From the NCBI GenBank assembly GCA_022764045.1, contig JALERU010000049.1, positions 43,802-107,801 on the forward strand: a stretch of 64,000 nucleotides of DNA. Direction: 5' to 3'. This document shows, piece by piece, positions 1-8,295 of this stretch. Position 1 is the first letter of the stretch, and each line of letters opens with the position of its first letter. Under the pieces are notes generated by a model. It searched no databases and was not told the origin of the DNA. It was given only the letters and a program-made list of their open reading frames with translations. Source of the DNA: Clostridiales bacterium. Its GTDB lineage: Bacteria; Bacillota; Clostridia; Oscillospirales; Oscillospiraceae. The position numbers were made by a program, and so were the translations under genes.

Positions 1-362
1 CGGAGGACCACCCCCCGGTTTTTCAGGTTCCCCAGCCGCCGGGACAGGGCCCGGTAGCCCAGCTTCAAATAGACCACGGTGCCTAGCTGGCGTAGATGGG
101 CCATCCCCTGGGGCTCATACACGACGCTGCCGCCGGTGGCAATGACGGAGTGTTCCGCCGCAAGCCCGGCGCAGACCTCACCCTCGATGGCAAGAAAGCC
201 GTCGATGCCGTGCCGGGCGATGAGCTCCCGCAGCAGGGCACCCTCCCGGTTTTGGATCACAAGGTCGGTGTCCAGAAAGGTCATCCCCAGGCTTTTGGCC
301 AGCAGGACCCCCAAGGTGCTCTTTCCCACCCCGGGCATGCCGATGAGGATCACATTGTTCAT
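1..362 (-). CDS. aroK: Shikimate kinase (partial, C-terminus outside window)
   Basis: The reading frame runs off the left edge, so only about the first 120 residues are visible. It would phosphorylate shikimate at O-3 in the cytosolic chorismate pathway. A P-loop G-M-P-G-V-G-K-S-T lies at residues 8-16, followed by the D-x-D motif (residues 31-33) that binds Mg and shikimate, and by an A-T-G-G-S stretch matching the family's GGG region (third Gly replaced by Ser). The ATG at 362 is preceded by GGGGAG at good spacing. It is on the same strand as the cob operon but lies beyond a separate small gene. Gluconate kinase-like P-loop proteins are the alternative, but the DTD spacing favours AroK/AroL. 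Confidence 0.85.
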   Translation of the reverse strand, partial: MNNVILIGMPGVGKSTLGVLLAKSLGMTFLDTDLVIQNREGALLRELIARHGIDGFLAIEGEVCAGLAAEHSVIATGGSVVYEPQGMAHLRQLGTVVYLKLGYRALSRRLGNLKNRGVVL

Positions 363-460
363 GGTGGTCTCCCCTTTTCCAGTTTTTGCTCCCACACCTT
401 CAGTTGATTGCATCTGCAAACAGATTAGCACAGGTTAACTATAGTATACCACCAGAACCC

Positions 461-742
461 TTAAAAAGGAAGAGGGAAAATTCCCGTGGCCAGCAGCCAC
501 ACCGCCGAGGCAATTCCCCCGCCCACCAGGGCCGAGGCCGCCAGCACCCATCGCCGCCGCCATCTTGCCCGGGGGGAGGTCCGGGTCAGATAGGCGTCGG
601 CCACCTCCTGGGCCCGTTTCAAAACCTGCTCCTCCGGCGCCCCCTGGGGGACCTCTTCCCGCAGAAGAAAAATCGCCTGCTCAAACCACTTTTTATCCGG
701 TGACTTCACCACCACCACCCGGCGGGATACCCCTTTCACCAT
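461..742 (-). CDS. Small single-pass membrane protein, unknown
   Basis: About 93 residues. The N-terminal two thirds is charged and soluble-looking (basic VKGVSRRVVVVKSP start, then an acidic helix); a cluster of arginines (RARWRRRW) precedes one hydrophobic segment near residues 65-87, so the N-terminus should be cytosolic. I chose the ATG at 742 over the GTG at 751 because GAAAGGAG sits 8-9 bases before the ATG and would overlap the GTG. No function is recognised. It is separated from the cob operon end by about 100 bases. Confidence 0.6.
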   Translation of the reverse strand: MVKGVSRRVVVVKSPDKKWFEQAIFLLREEVPQGAPEEQVLKRAQEVADAYLTRTSPRARWRRRWVLAASALVGGGIASAVWLLATGIFPLPF

Positions 743-840
743 GGATACCACTCCTTTCCGTTTCTTCCAGTATGGACGGCAGGGCCGGGTTTTATACGGA
801 TCAGAAAACTGCCCTCTGCTTTTTTCTGGAGGGTGCTCGT

Positions 841-1512
841 TTATTGCCAGCCCCGTTTTGTGGGGTCCAGCATGTCGGCAGCCTGATAGATGAGGGCGTT
901 ACAAATGGCGGCGGCCACGTTGCTGCCACCCTTGCGACCCATGGCCAGGATGGCGGGAACCCGGAGGCGGCGGCAGAGAGCCAGCATCTGCTCCTTGGCT
1001 TCCGCCACGTTCACAAAGCCCACAGGCACGCCGATGACCAGAGCCGGGCGGAGGCCCCTTTCCATCTGCCGGGCGATCTCAAACAGGGCGGTGGGGGCGT
1101 TCCCCACAGCCAGAATGGCCCCCGGATGCTCCCGGGCAGCCCGGACCATGGCGGCCACGGCACGGGTGGTGCCCTGCTCTTTGGCCTGTTGGGCCACCGA
1201 CGGGTCGGCCATAAAACAGACCGCCTGGGCGCCCAGCTTTTCCAGCCCCGGTTTGCTGATCCCTGACCGGGCCATGTTGGTGTCGGTGACAATGGGGGTC
1301 CCCCGGCTGAGGGCCTCCGCCCCCAGGCGGACGGCGTCCTCCGTGAAGATTAAGTTCTCCGCGTAATCAAAATCCGCTGTGGTGTGGATCACCCGCTTCA
1401 CCACAGGGGCCTGCTCCGGCTGAAGCTGAATGCCCCGTTGGGTGAGCTCTTGGGTGATGATAGCCATACTGGTGCGCTCAATATCAGCGGGCTTGCTGTG
1501 GATCTGCGTCAT
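841..1512 (-). CDS. cbiC: Cobalt-precorrin-8X methylmutase CbiC
   Basis: Moves the C-11 methyl group to C-12, turning cobalt-precorrin-8 into cobyrinic acid, the last step of corrin ring formation. The 223-residue length is normal. Characteristic stretches are visible: IHTTADFDYAENL near the N-terminus with the catalytic His region, TDTNMARSGI, FALFEIA-type VGNAPTALFEIA, and the GRKGGSNVAAA end. It is the last gene of the cobalamin operon. The start at 1512 (MTQIHSKP) follows GGAGAGGGGAAC; it overlaps the end of cbiP by 29 bases, so translation is probably coupled. Confidence 0.95.
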   Translation of the reverse strand: MTQIHSKPADIERTSMAIITQELTQRGIQLQPEQAPVVKRVIHTTADFDYAENLIFTEDAVRLGAEALSRGTPIVTDTNMARSGISKPGLEKLGAQAVCFMADPSVAQQAKEQGTTRAVAAMVRAAREHPGAILAVGNAPTALFEIARQMERGLRPALVIGVPVGFVNVAEAKEQMLALCRRLRVPAILAMGRKGGSNVAAAICNALIYQAADMLDPTKRGWQ

Positions 1513-2998
1513 GTTCCCCTCTCCTTTTCTGGCTCCGTTCCATGGCGGTGTAGATGGCGGGCAGGTCCAGGCTTTGGCGAACGATCTCCGCCAGCCGGTC
1601 CAACTGCCGCTCCTGGTGGTCGCGATGGCTCTCTGCGCCAACCGCCGTCCCTTCCATCCCCTTCCGGGCCAAGAGCCATTGGGCCAGGCGGTCGGTCAAC
1701 TCCCCGGCGTCGAAAAGGCCGTGGAGATAGGTGCCAAAAACTTCTCCTTGGACCGCCCCGTCGGGCTGTCCCTGGGACAGACGGCAGAAGGGTTCTCCCG
1801 CCACCTCCGTGCGGCCCATGTGGATCTCATAACCCTCCAGCCTTGCCCCAGAAAAGGGGACAGCCTCCACCACCCCCTCCACCCGGGTTCGGGTCTTTTT
1901 GGGGGTGAACACCGTCCGGCAGGGCAGCAGACCCAGGCCCGCAAGGGTGCCCCGGCGCTCCACCCCCTGGGGATCGTCCAGGGTCTGGCCCAACATCTGA
2001 TAGCCGCCGCAGATCCCCAGCACCGGGGTGCCCGAGGCAGCCAGATGCTTGACGGCCGTCTCTAACCCGTTCTGCCGCAGCCACAACAAATCCTCCATGG
2101 TGTTTTTCGTGCCGGGAAGGATGACCAGGTCCGGTCTTCCCAGCTCCCTCGCCTGACGCACATAGCGAACCCCCAACGCCTCATGGTGTTCCAGGGGGCT
2201 GAAATCCGTGAAATTGGAGAGCCGGGGCAGCCGGATCACCGCGATGTCCACCGGCTTATGGCAGGCAGTCTGCTCCAGGCAGGGGGCCAGGGAGTCCTCG
2301 TCGTCGATGTCCACCTGGGCGTAAGGCACCACACCCAGCACCGGGACGTGGGTTTTTTCCTCCAGCATCGCCAAGCCGGGCTCCAGAAGGGTCACATCCC
2401 CCCGGAATTTGTTGATCACGCACCCCACCACCCTGGCCCGCTCCTGGGGCTCCAGCAGGGCCAGGGTGCCGTAAAGCTGGGCGAAGACCCCGCCCCGGTC
2501 GATGTCCCCCACCAGCAGGACGGGGGCGTCCACCAGCTTGGCCAGGCCCATGTTGACGATGTCGTCCTCCTTCAAGTTGATCTCCGCCGGGCTGCCGGCG
2601 CCTTCGATGACGATGATGTCGTTTTCCCGGCAAAGGCTGTGATAGGCCGCCATAATCTCCGGGATCAGACTTTTTTTCTGCTTAAAATAGTCCGCCGCCC
2701 GGTAATCCCCCCGGACCTGGCCATGGACAATGAGTTGGCTGCCCACATCGCTGGAGGGCTTGAGGAGGATGGGGTTCATCCGCACGTCAGGCTCCCGGCC
2801 AGCGGCCAAGGCCTGGACAACTTGGGCCCGGCCCATCTCCAAGCCCTCCCGGGTGATGTAGCTGTTGAGGGCCATGTTTTGGCTCTTAAAGGGGGCCACC
2901 CGGTGGCCGTCCTGGTGAAAGATTCGGCACAGGGCCGCCGTCAACAGGCTCTTGCCCACCCCGGACATGGTCCCCTGGACCATGATACACTTCGTCAT
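1484..2998 (-). CDS. cbiP: Cobyric acid synthase CbiP
   Basis: Glutamine-dependent amidation of the b, d, e and g side chains of adenosyl-cobyrinic acid a,c-diamide. The 504-residue protein has an N-terminal DTBS-like ATPase domain (QGTMSGVGKSLL, residues about 7-18), the central DIDRGGVFAQLYGTL signature, and a C-terminal type-1 glutamine amidotransferase domain with the nucleophile in LGICGGYQMLG and the catalytic His/Glu region near GYEIHMGRT and GTYLHGLFD. Upstream in-frame sequence would give a longer ORF, but GAGGAGGTG lies just before the ATG at 2998, which also overlaps the cobD stop (ATGA). Confidence 0.96.
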   Translation of the reverse strand: MTKCIMVQGTMSGVGKSLLTAALCRIFHQDGHRVAPFKSQNMALNSYITREGLEMGRAQVVQALAAGREPDVRMNPILLKPSSDVGSQLIVHGQVRGDYRAADYFKQKKSLIPEIMAAYHSLCRENDIIVIEGAGSPAEINLKEDDIVNMGLAKLVDAPVLLVGDIDRGGVFAQLYGTLALLEPQERARVVGCVINKFRGDVTLLEPGLAMLEEKTHVPVLGVVPYAQVDIDDEDSLAPCLEQTACHKPVDIAVIRLPRLSNFTDFSPLEHHEALGVRYVRQARELGRPDLVILPGTKNTMEDLLWLRQNGLETAVKHLAASGTPVLGICGGYQMLGQTLDDPQGVERRGTLAGLGLLPCRTVFTPKKTRTRVEGVVEAVPFSGARLEGYEIHMGRTEVAGEPFCRLSQGQPDGAVQGEVFGTYLHGLFDAGELTDRLAQWLLARKGMEGTAVGAESHRDHQERQLDRLAEIVRQSLDLPAIYTAMERSQKRRGEHDADPQQAR

Positions 2999-4047
2999 GG
3001 AATACACCTCCTCATGGCTTGCATCAGCCGGCGGTTTTCCTCCTCTCCCCGGACAGCGATCCGATACCAGCCGGGGCCCAGACCGGAATAGTTGGCACAG
3101 CTGCGGATCAGAACCCCTTGGGCCTCCAGCTTTTGCGCCAGATGGACGTCCTGGGCAAAGAAGAGAATATAGTTGGCTTGGCCCGGCACCACATGGCAGC
3201 CCAGATTCTTTAAGGCTTCCTGCAAAAAGGCCCGTTGGGTTTGGATGAGACCACGCAGCCGCTGTCCATATTCCCTTTCCCCCAGGGCCGCCATCCCCGC
3301 CGCCTGGGCCAGGTTGGACACCGGCCAGGGCTGCCCGGCCTGGGCCATGGCTTCCAGCAGGGGGAAATCCTGACACAGGCAATAGCCCAGGCGGACCCCC
3401 GCCAGGCCGTAAAATTTGGTGAAGGCCCGCAAAATCAGCAGCCGGTGCCGGGCGAGAACCGGAACTAGGGAATGGCTTCGGTCTGTCAAAAATTCCTCAA
3501 AACATTCGTCCACCACCAGCAACACGCCGCAAGTGTCGCACTTTGCCAAAATCTTCTCCAATAGCTCTCGGTCAGTGATCTGCCCGGCGGGGTTGCTGGG
3601 TTCGCAGAGGAAGAGCACATCCAGCGCCGGTGTGATCCAGGGCAGGATGCCCTCGGTCACCTGAAAGGACTCCTCTTTTGAAAGGGGATACTCTGTCACC
3701 CGGCAGCCCACCCGGGACAGGGCCGCCGCGTATTCCGAAAAGGTCGGGGCGGTCACCAGAGCCCGCCCGGGCCGGAGGGCCAGCGCCAAGCGGTCAATGA
3801 GGTCGGAGGCCCCGTTGCCGCAGAGGATTTGCCCTGGGGCGACACCGTGATACGCCCCCAGGCTCTCCCGGAGCCGGCGGCACTGGGGGTCGGGATATCG
3901 GGAGACCTGATCCATGGCCCGGACCAGGGCCGCCTTTACTCCCGCCGGCGGGCCCAACGGGCTGACGTTGGCGGAAAAATCCAGGGGCTGGCTGTGGTAT
4001 TTTTGTTCATAGCCGGCCCAGTCGCCGCCGTGGGTTCTGTTCATCAT
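2995..4047 (-). CDS. cobD: Threonine-phosphate decarboxylase CobD
   Basis: PLP enzyme making (R)-1-aminopropan-2-yl phosphate, the linker to the lower ligand. It is 350 residues and has the class-II aminotransferase fold: FSANVSPLGPP near the N-terminus, the nucleotide-side GNGASDLIDRL, the CEPSNPAGQ motif, and the PLP lysine in AFTKFYGLAGVRLGY (residue about 212). Histidinol-phosphate aminotransferase is the nearest look-alike; location between cbiB and cbiP and the shorter length decide for CobD. Start and stop overlap both neighbours by 4 bases. Confidence 0.93.
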   Translation of the reverse strand: MMNRTHGGDWAGYEQKYHSQPLDFSANVSPLGPPAGVKAALVRAMDQVSRYPDPQCRRLRESLGAYHGVAPGQILCGNGASDLIDRLALALRPGRALVTAPTFSEYAAALSRVGCRVTEYPLSKEESFQVTEGILPWITPALDVLFLCEPSNPAGQITDRELLEKILAKCDTCGVLLVVDECFEEFLTDRSHSLVPVLARHRLLILRAFTKFYGLAGVRLGYCLCQDFPLLEAMAQAGQPWPVSNLAQAAGMAALGEREYGQRLRGLIQTQRAFLQEALKNLGCHVVPGQANYILFFAQDVHLAQKLEAQGVLIRSCANYSGLGPGWYRIAVRGEEENRRLMQAMRRCIP

Positions 4048-5018
4048 AGCATCCTCCCCAGGAAACAGAGGCCCAGCCGCAGGGCCCCCAGCAAAAGCAG
4101 GCTTACTGTGCCCCCCAAATAGAGCAAGCGGTTGGCCCGCAAAATGTCCTCCGGCTGGATGGGCCGCGTGGGATCGCCGATGGTGGGCTTCTCATCGCGC
4201 TGGCCGAAGTACCAGGCCGGCCCCGCCAGTTGGACCCCCAGGGCCCCGGCCATGGCGGCCTCGGTCTGGGCCGAGTTGGGGCTGGCGTGGTTACGCCGGT
4301 CCCGCCGCCAAATTCTCCAGGCCCCCTTGGGGTCTTCCCCCGCCAGCCAGGCAGCCGCCACCAGCAGCAGGGCGGACAGGCGGGCGGGAATCCAGTTGGC
4401 CACATCGTCCAGCCGGGCTGCCCAGCGGCCAAAATACAGGTATGTTTCATTGCGGTAGCCCACCATGCTGTCCATGGTGTTGATGGCCTTATAGCACAGG
4501 GCCAGGGGCGCGCCCCCCAGCAAGAGGAAGCACAGGGGGGCCACCACCCCGTCGGAAAAATTTTCCGCCACGGTCTCTACCGCCGCTTTGGTGACCCCCT
4601 CCCGGTCTAGACGTTCCGTATCCCGGCCCACGATCCGGCTCACCGCCCGGCGGGCCTCCTGGAGGGTGGAGGTGGTAAGGGCCCAGTACACCCGGCGGCT
4701 CTCCTGGCCCAGCCCCCGCAGGGCCAAAGCCTGCCAGCCCCAAAGAACCGCCAAAAGAAACCGGAAGCCGGGATGGACCTTTCCCAGCGCCCACAGGGCC
4801 AGGCCGCTGATCACCAGGGTACCCACCGGCAGGAGGATCGCCAGAACAGCCCCTGCGGCCAGCTCTCCCCCACCGGTTTTGGGGAAAACCCGCCGCAAAA
4901 GCCTTTCCAGCCCGGTGATGGCCTTTCCCATCCAGACCACCGGGTGGGGCATCCAGGCGGGGTCGCCCAGCAGGAGATCCAAAAGAAAACTGAGAACCGC
5001 TGCCGCCAAGATCTCCAT
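4044..5018 (-). CDS. cbiB: Adenosylcobinamide-phosphate synthase CbiB
   Basis: Integral membrane enzyme joining aminopropanol phosphate to adenosyl-cobyric acid. The 324-residue product has several hydrophobic helices and the family signatures LLGDPAWMPHPVVWMG at residues about 13-28, ENFSDGVVAPL, CYKAINTMDSMVGYRNE, and NHASPNSAQTEAAMAGALG. The start at 5018 is set by GGAGGAAATAGC just upstream; longer in-frame sequence is a shadow of cobC. Its stop overlaps the cobD start, fitting consecutive steps in the pathway. Confidence 0.95.
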   Translation of the reverse strand: MEILAAAVLSFLLDLLLGDPAWMPHPVVWMGKAITGLERLLRRVFPKTGGGELAAGAVLAILLPVGTLVISGLALWALGKVHPGFRFLLAVLWGWQALALRGLGQESRRVYWALTTSTLQEARRAVSRIVGRDTERLDREGVTKAAVETVAENFSDGVVAPLCFLLLGGAPLALCYKAINTMDSMVGYRNETYLYFGRWAARLDDVANWIPARLSALLLVAAAWLAGEDPKGAWRIWRRDRRNHASPNSAQTEAAMAGALGVQLAGPAWYFGQRDEKPTIGDPTRPIQPEDILRANRLLYLGGTVSLLLLGALRLGLCFLGRML

Positions 5019-5019
5019 G

Positions 5020-5613
5020 CTATTTCCTCCCTGTGTAGTCGTTCTCCCCCAGCAAGGTGAGGGTTCGGTGGGACTGCCAAAGGCCGGCGTCCAGCACATA
5101 GCTCCGGCCGCAGGCCAAGCTCCAGTCAAAATAGGACCGGGCCGGACGGGCAAAGGCGGCCATAGCCGCCATCTGGGTGCCCCCGTGGGCCACGATGGTC
5201 AGGCTCCCCTCTCCACGGGCCAGGGCCTCATCCACTAGACCGGCAAAGGCCCGGCAGACCCGCTGGGAAAAGGTCTCTATGCTTTCGCCTCCGGGGCAGG
5301 TCCCTTGGCACATCCCATCCACCCAGGCTCGGTAATCGAGGTCGTTCTCCATGTCCTGGGCACTGCGGCCCTCGAAGGCACCGAAGTTCATTTCGCCCAA
5401 GTCGGGTACCACCACCAGACGGGCCTTGGGAAAGAGAATTTCCGCCGTCTGACGGGTCCGTTTTAAGGCGGTAATATAGACTGCTTGCGGGGTGCTTTCA
5501 GCAGGGCGCAACGCTTCCTTTCCCTTCTGGGACAAAGGCACGTCGCTGATCCCCTGATACCGGCCGGTCTCTTGCCACAGGGTCTTCCCGTGGCGGATGA
5601 GCTCCACGGTCAT
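5020..5613 (-). CDS. cobC: Alpha-ribazole phosphatase-like histidine phosphatase CobC
   Basis: A 197-residue histidine phosphatase expected to remove phosphate from alpha-ribazole 5'-phosphate or cobalamin 5'-phosphate. The phosphohistidine site appears as LIRHGKT at residues 5-11, the second arginine motif as TALKRTRQTAE, the acidic EMNFGAFEGR stretch, and the second histidine as IVAHGGTQMA. Generic phosphoglycerate mutase-like enzymes share these motifs; the position between cobU-like and cbiB argues for CobC. It starts 4 bases inside the upstream short cobU-like gene. Confidence 0.9.
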   Translation of the reverse strand: MTVELIRHGKTLWQETGRYQGISDVPLSQKGKEALRPAESTPQAVYITALKRTRQTAEILFPKARLVVVPDLGEMNFGAFEGRSAQDMENDLDYRAWVDGMCQGTCPGGESIETFSQRVCRAFAGLVDEALARGEGSLTIVAHGGTQMAAMAAFARPARSYFDWSLACGRSYVLDAGLWQSHRTLTLLGENDYTGRK

Positions 5614-5948
5614 GGCTGCTCCCCCTTGAGGACCTGGGGCAGGCCGCAGCACACCCGCACCACCACCTCCGCCCGCTGGGCCAGCAGGCAGGCCAGACGG
5701 CCGGCGGCCTCCCGGCTTTGGCGCTGGTGGGCCGAGACGGGCACCACCCCGCCGCCCACCTCCGTGGCGATCACCACCTCGTGGTGGGCCAGGGTTTGGG
5801 CCAAGACCTCCAGGTCTTCTGCTTGTCCGGCGGCCAAGTCCTGGACATCCCAAACCGCCCGCTGGGCCAGTTCTTCCTCTGTCCAACCCAAAGCGGTGCG
5901 AATATACTCTCGTTTCCCCGCAAACAGCGGGCCGGTTACAAAAATCAT
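5610..5948 (-). CDS. Short CobU-like NTPase, second copy
   Basis: Only 112 residues, against about 170-180 for CobU. It keeps an N-terminal loop G-P-L-F-A-G-K-R (Walker-A-like, but Arg instead of Ser/Thr after the Lys), an ATEVGGGVVPVS segment that matches the NEVGxGIVP motif of CobU, and the C-terminal VCCGLPQVLKG. The middle part that carries the guanylyl-accepting histidine and the second half of the Rossmann-like core is missing. It lies between cobS and cobC with ATGA overlaps on both sides, so it is co-translated. It may be a subunit that complements the full-length CobU at 6712-7224. Confidence 0.75.
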   Translation of the reverse strand: MIFVTGPLFAGKREYIRTALGWTEEELAQRAVWDVQDLAAGQAEDLEVLAQTLAHHEVVIATEVGGGVVPVSAHQRQSREAAGRLACLLAQRAEVVVRVCCGLPQVLKGEQP

Positions 5949-6715
5949 AGCATTGCCTCCATCCAGGTCACAATCCACAGGCCCGTCAGCATCCAGAGCT
6001 CCGCCCGCTGCAAAAACCAGCCGGCCAGATCCCCGGACAGGCCGCCGAACTCCTTCACAGACCGACGGTGATAATCTAAAAACACCATCAAAGCCAGCGC
6101 CGCCATCGCAGCCCCTGCCCAGCCGCAGAAACACAGCCCCACCGCCAGCCCAAGGGAGGCCGCCGCCAGCACCCGGGCAACCACGGTTTTGTCCGCCGCC
6201 GTGGCGAAAGTGTAGGCGAGGCCCGAACCCTTTGACAGGGGGAAGGTAGCCACCGCCAGGCCAGACAGGGTGCGGCTGAGACAAAAGCTCAGCCAGACCG
6301 CCGGGCCGGGGTAGTCAATCAGCGTGGCCCACAGGGTAAACGCCAGGATGAAATATCCACACAGGCGGATGACCCCAAAGGCCCCGATGTGGGGGTCCTT
6401 CATAATCTCCTGCTTTTTCTCCGGGGGTGCATGGCTGGCCAGGGCATCGGAGGCGTCGCAGTATCCGTCCAAATGGATACCCCCTGTGACGGCCACCGGC
6501 AGCAGGCACAGCCCCGCGCCCCGCAGCAGTGCCGGCAGGCTGAGCCACTGGCAAACCAGCACCCAGAGCCAGCACAGGCCGCCCACCGCCACCCCCACCA
6601 GGGGGAAGGCGCACATGGCGTAGCGCATGTTTTTCTCCGTCCAGGGAAATTGGGGCACGGGAATGGCGGAGAACATGGAGAAGGCCACCGCGATGGTTTC
6701 CAAAATGGTTCTCAT
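5945..6715 (-). CDS. cobS: Adenosylcobinamide-GDP ribazoletransferase CobS
   Basis: Membrane-embedded cobalamin synthase that joins adenosylcobinamide-GDP to alpha-ribazole (phosphate). The 256-residue protein shows several membrane helices, FSMFSAIPVP near residue 13-22, and the metal-binding HLDGYCDASDALAS motif around residue 80, followed by KDPHIGAFGVI, both diagnostic. The ATG at 6715 overlaps the cobU stop. Nothing is unusual except the adjacent duplicated CobU-like gene. Confidence 0.95.
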   Translation of the reverse strand: MRTILETIAVAFSMFSAIPVPQFPWTEKNMRYAMCAFPLVGVAVGGLCWLWVLVCQWLSLPALLRGAGLCLLPVAVTGGIHLDGYCDASDALASHAPPEKKQEIMKDPHIGAFGVIRLCGYFILAFTLWATLIDYPGPAVWLSFCLSRTLSGLAVATFPLSKGSGLAYTFATAADKTVVARVLAAASLGLAVGLCFCGWAGAAMAALALMVFLDYHRRSVKEFGGLSGDLAGWFLQRAELWMLTGLWIVTWMEAML

Positions 6716-7224
6716 CCTCCGCCCCCCTTCAGCACGTTGGGCAGGCCGCAGACCAGCTCCACCACCTTGTCGGCCCGCCGGGCCAGATGGCGGTTGACCC
6801 GGGCCAGCTCTTTTAGGTAAAACAGGGTGTCTCCCTCGTAGGCGGCTCCGCCGGAAAAGACCTCGTTGGTCACCACCGTCAGGTGGTCGCACTGGGTCAG
6901 CAGATGCTCGACCCCCTGGATGGCCCGGTCCGCGCCCGCGCCCTGGGGGTGATAGAGTTCGTTTGCCACCAGGTTCCCCATGCACTCCAGCAGCACGTTT
7001 CCTCCCGGCTCCAGGGTCACGCCGGGGAGATTCCGGTAGCACTCCAGGGTGTGAAACTGCCGGTGGGCCCGGGCGGCCTGGTGGCGGGAAATCCGGGCCC
7101 GGCACTCCCCGTCCCAGGGCTCCATGGTGGCGATGTACAGCCGCCGGCCCGGCAGGGTGAGCACGTGACCCTCCGCGTATTCACTTTTTCCGCTGGCAGC
7201 GCCGCCGATGACAAGGGTGAACAT
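6712..7224 (-). CDS. cobU: Adenosylcobinamide kinase/guanylyltransferase CobU
   Basis: 170 residues, normal length. Walker A is GGAASGKS at residues 7-14, followed by the YIATMEPWDGECRARISRHQ stretch whose His region accepts GMP in the family, and LLECMGNLVANELY matching the LDCLTLWxxN motif. In the C-terminal part the usual NEVGxGIVP reads NEVFSGGAAYEG, so the Val-Gly-Ser-Gly loop is altered; that motif is intact in the short paralogue at 5610-5948. Overlaps cobS by 4 bases and follows cobT by 15 bases. Confidence 0.93.
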   Translation of the reverse strand: MFTLVIGGAASGKSEYAEGHVLTLPGRRLYIATMEPWDGECRARISRHQAARAHRQFHTLECYRNLPGVTLEPGGNVLLECMGNLVANELYHPQGAGADRAIQGVEHLLTQCDHLTVVTNEVFSGGAAYEGDTLFYLKELARVNRHLARRADKVVELVCGLPNVLKGGGG

Positions 7225-7239
7225 GCCTGATCTTCTCCT

Positions 7240-8295
7240 TTACTGAGGCGTATAGGCCTCGATTCCCAAGGCCGCAAAGGTGTGGCCGCTTTGATAGACC
7301 GACAGGGCCAAATCCAGCAGGGGCAGGGCGGCCACCGCGCCGCTGCCCTCCCCCAAACGCATCCCGGCGGAGATCATCCCTTGCAGGCCCAAAGCCTCCA
7401 GCACGCAGCCGGCTCCCGGCTCCGCCGACAGGTGGGCGGCCAGCAGGGCGTCCGCCACCCTGGGACACAGGCGAACCGCGCACAGGGCCGCCACGTCGGC
7501 AATGAGGCCGTCCAGGAGCACAGGGAGACGGGAATAGGCGCCACCCAGGCACAGGCCGCACAGACCCGCCAGGTCCAGGCCGCCTACCTTTTGCAGCACG
7601 TCAATGGGGTCAGCGGGATCAGGGGCATTGATTGCAATGGCCTGGCGGATGGCCTGGGTCTTTCTCACCAAGCCCGCGTCGGAGAGGCCCGCTCCCCGCC
7701 CCACCAATTCTTCTGGCTCTCTTCCCAGCAAAACGCTGGCCACGGCACAGGAGGTGGTGGTGTTGCCAATCCCCATCTCCCCCATGAGAAGAATGGAGGC
7801 CCCTTTCCCCTGGGCCTCCCGGGCCAGGGAAATGCCTGTCTCCATAGCCTGAATACATTCCGCCCGGGTCATGGCCGGGCCCTGGGAGATATCCGCCGTG
7901 CCGTTGCGCACTCGCCGGGAGAGCACACCGGGCGCGCCCGGAAAATCCCGCACCCCCAGGTCCACGGGCACCACCTGGCAGCCCGCCTGGGCCGCCATAA
8001 AGTTCACGGTGCTGGTGCCCTGGCCCAGGGAGGTGGTCACCGCCCGGGTCACCGACTCGTCAGACTGGGTGACCCCCTGAGCGATTACCCCGTTGTCCGC
8101 GCACAGCACGAAAAGCACCCGCTGGTCCAGGCGGACTGCCGCATCGCCGGTGAGGGCACCGATTTTGGTCACTGCTTCCTCCAATCCACCCAGGCTGCCC
8201 AGGGGCTTTGCCAGGCTGTCCCAATGGCGGAGGACCGCTTCCCTGGCCTGGGGATCGGCCCCGGGAATCCCCCTCAGCGTTTCTTCCAATGTCAT
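7240..8295 (-). CDS. cobT: Nicotinate-nucleotide:dimethylbenzimidazole phosphoribosyltransferase CobT
   Basis: Activates the lower-ligand base (dimethylbenzimidazole or another benzimidazole/purine) to its alpha-ribotide. The 351-residue protein has SLAKPLGSLGGLE at the N-terminus, VLCADNGVIAQGVTQS, the GQGTSTVNFMA segment, LMGEMGIGNTTTSCA, and the C-terminal GEGSGAVAALPLLDLAL with the catalytic Glu. Start at 8295 follows GAAAGGAAATCGGT; an upstream in-frame extension lies inside cbiA and is rejected. ATGA overlap with cbiA. Confidence 0.96.
   Translation of the reverse strand: MTLEETLRGIPGADPQAREAVLRHWDSLAKPLGSLGGLEEAVTKIGALTGDAAVRLDQRVLFVLCADNGVIAQGVTQSDESVTRAVTTSLGQGTSTVNFMAAQAGCQVVPVDLGVRDFPGAPGVLSRRVRNGTADISQGPAMTRAECIQAMETGISLAREAQGKGASILLMGEMGIGNTTTSCAVASVLLGREPEELVGRGAGLSDAGLVRKTQAIRQAIAINAPDPADPIDVLQKVGGLDLAGLCGLCLGGAYSRLPVLLDGLIADVAALCAVRLCPRVADALLAAHLSAEPGAGCVLEALGLQGMISAGMRLGEGSGAVAALPLLDLALSVYQSGHTFAALGIEAYTPQ

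Noticed and set aside
757..840. A terminator after cbiC (CCCTC...GAGGG near 812-832)
   Set aside because: Stem of only about 5 bp with a large A/T loop; too weak to call, though some terminator for the operon is expected here.
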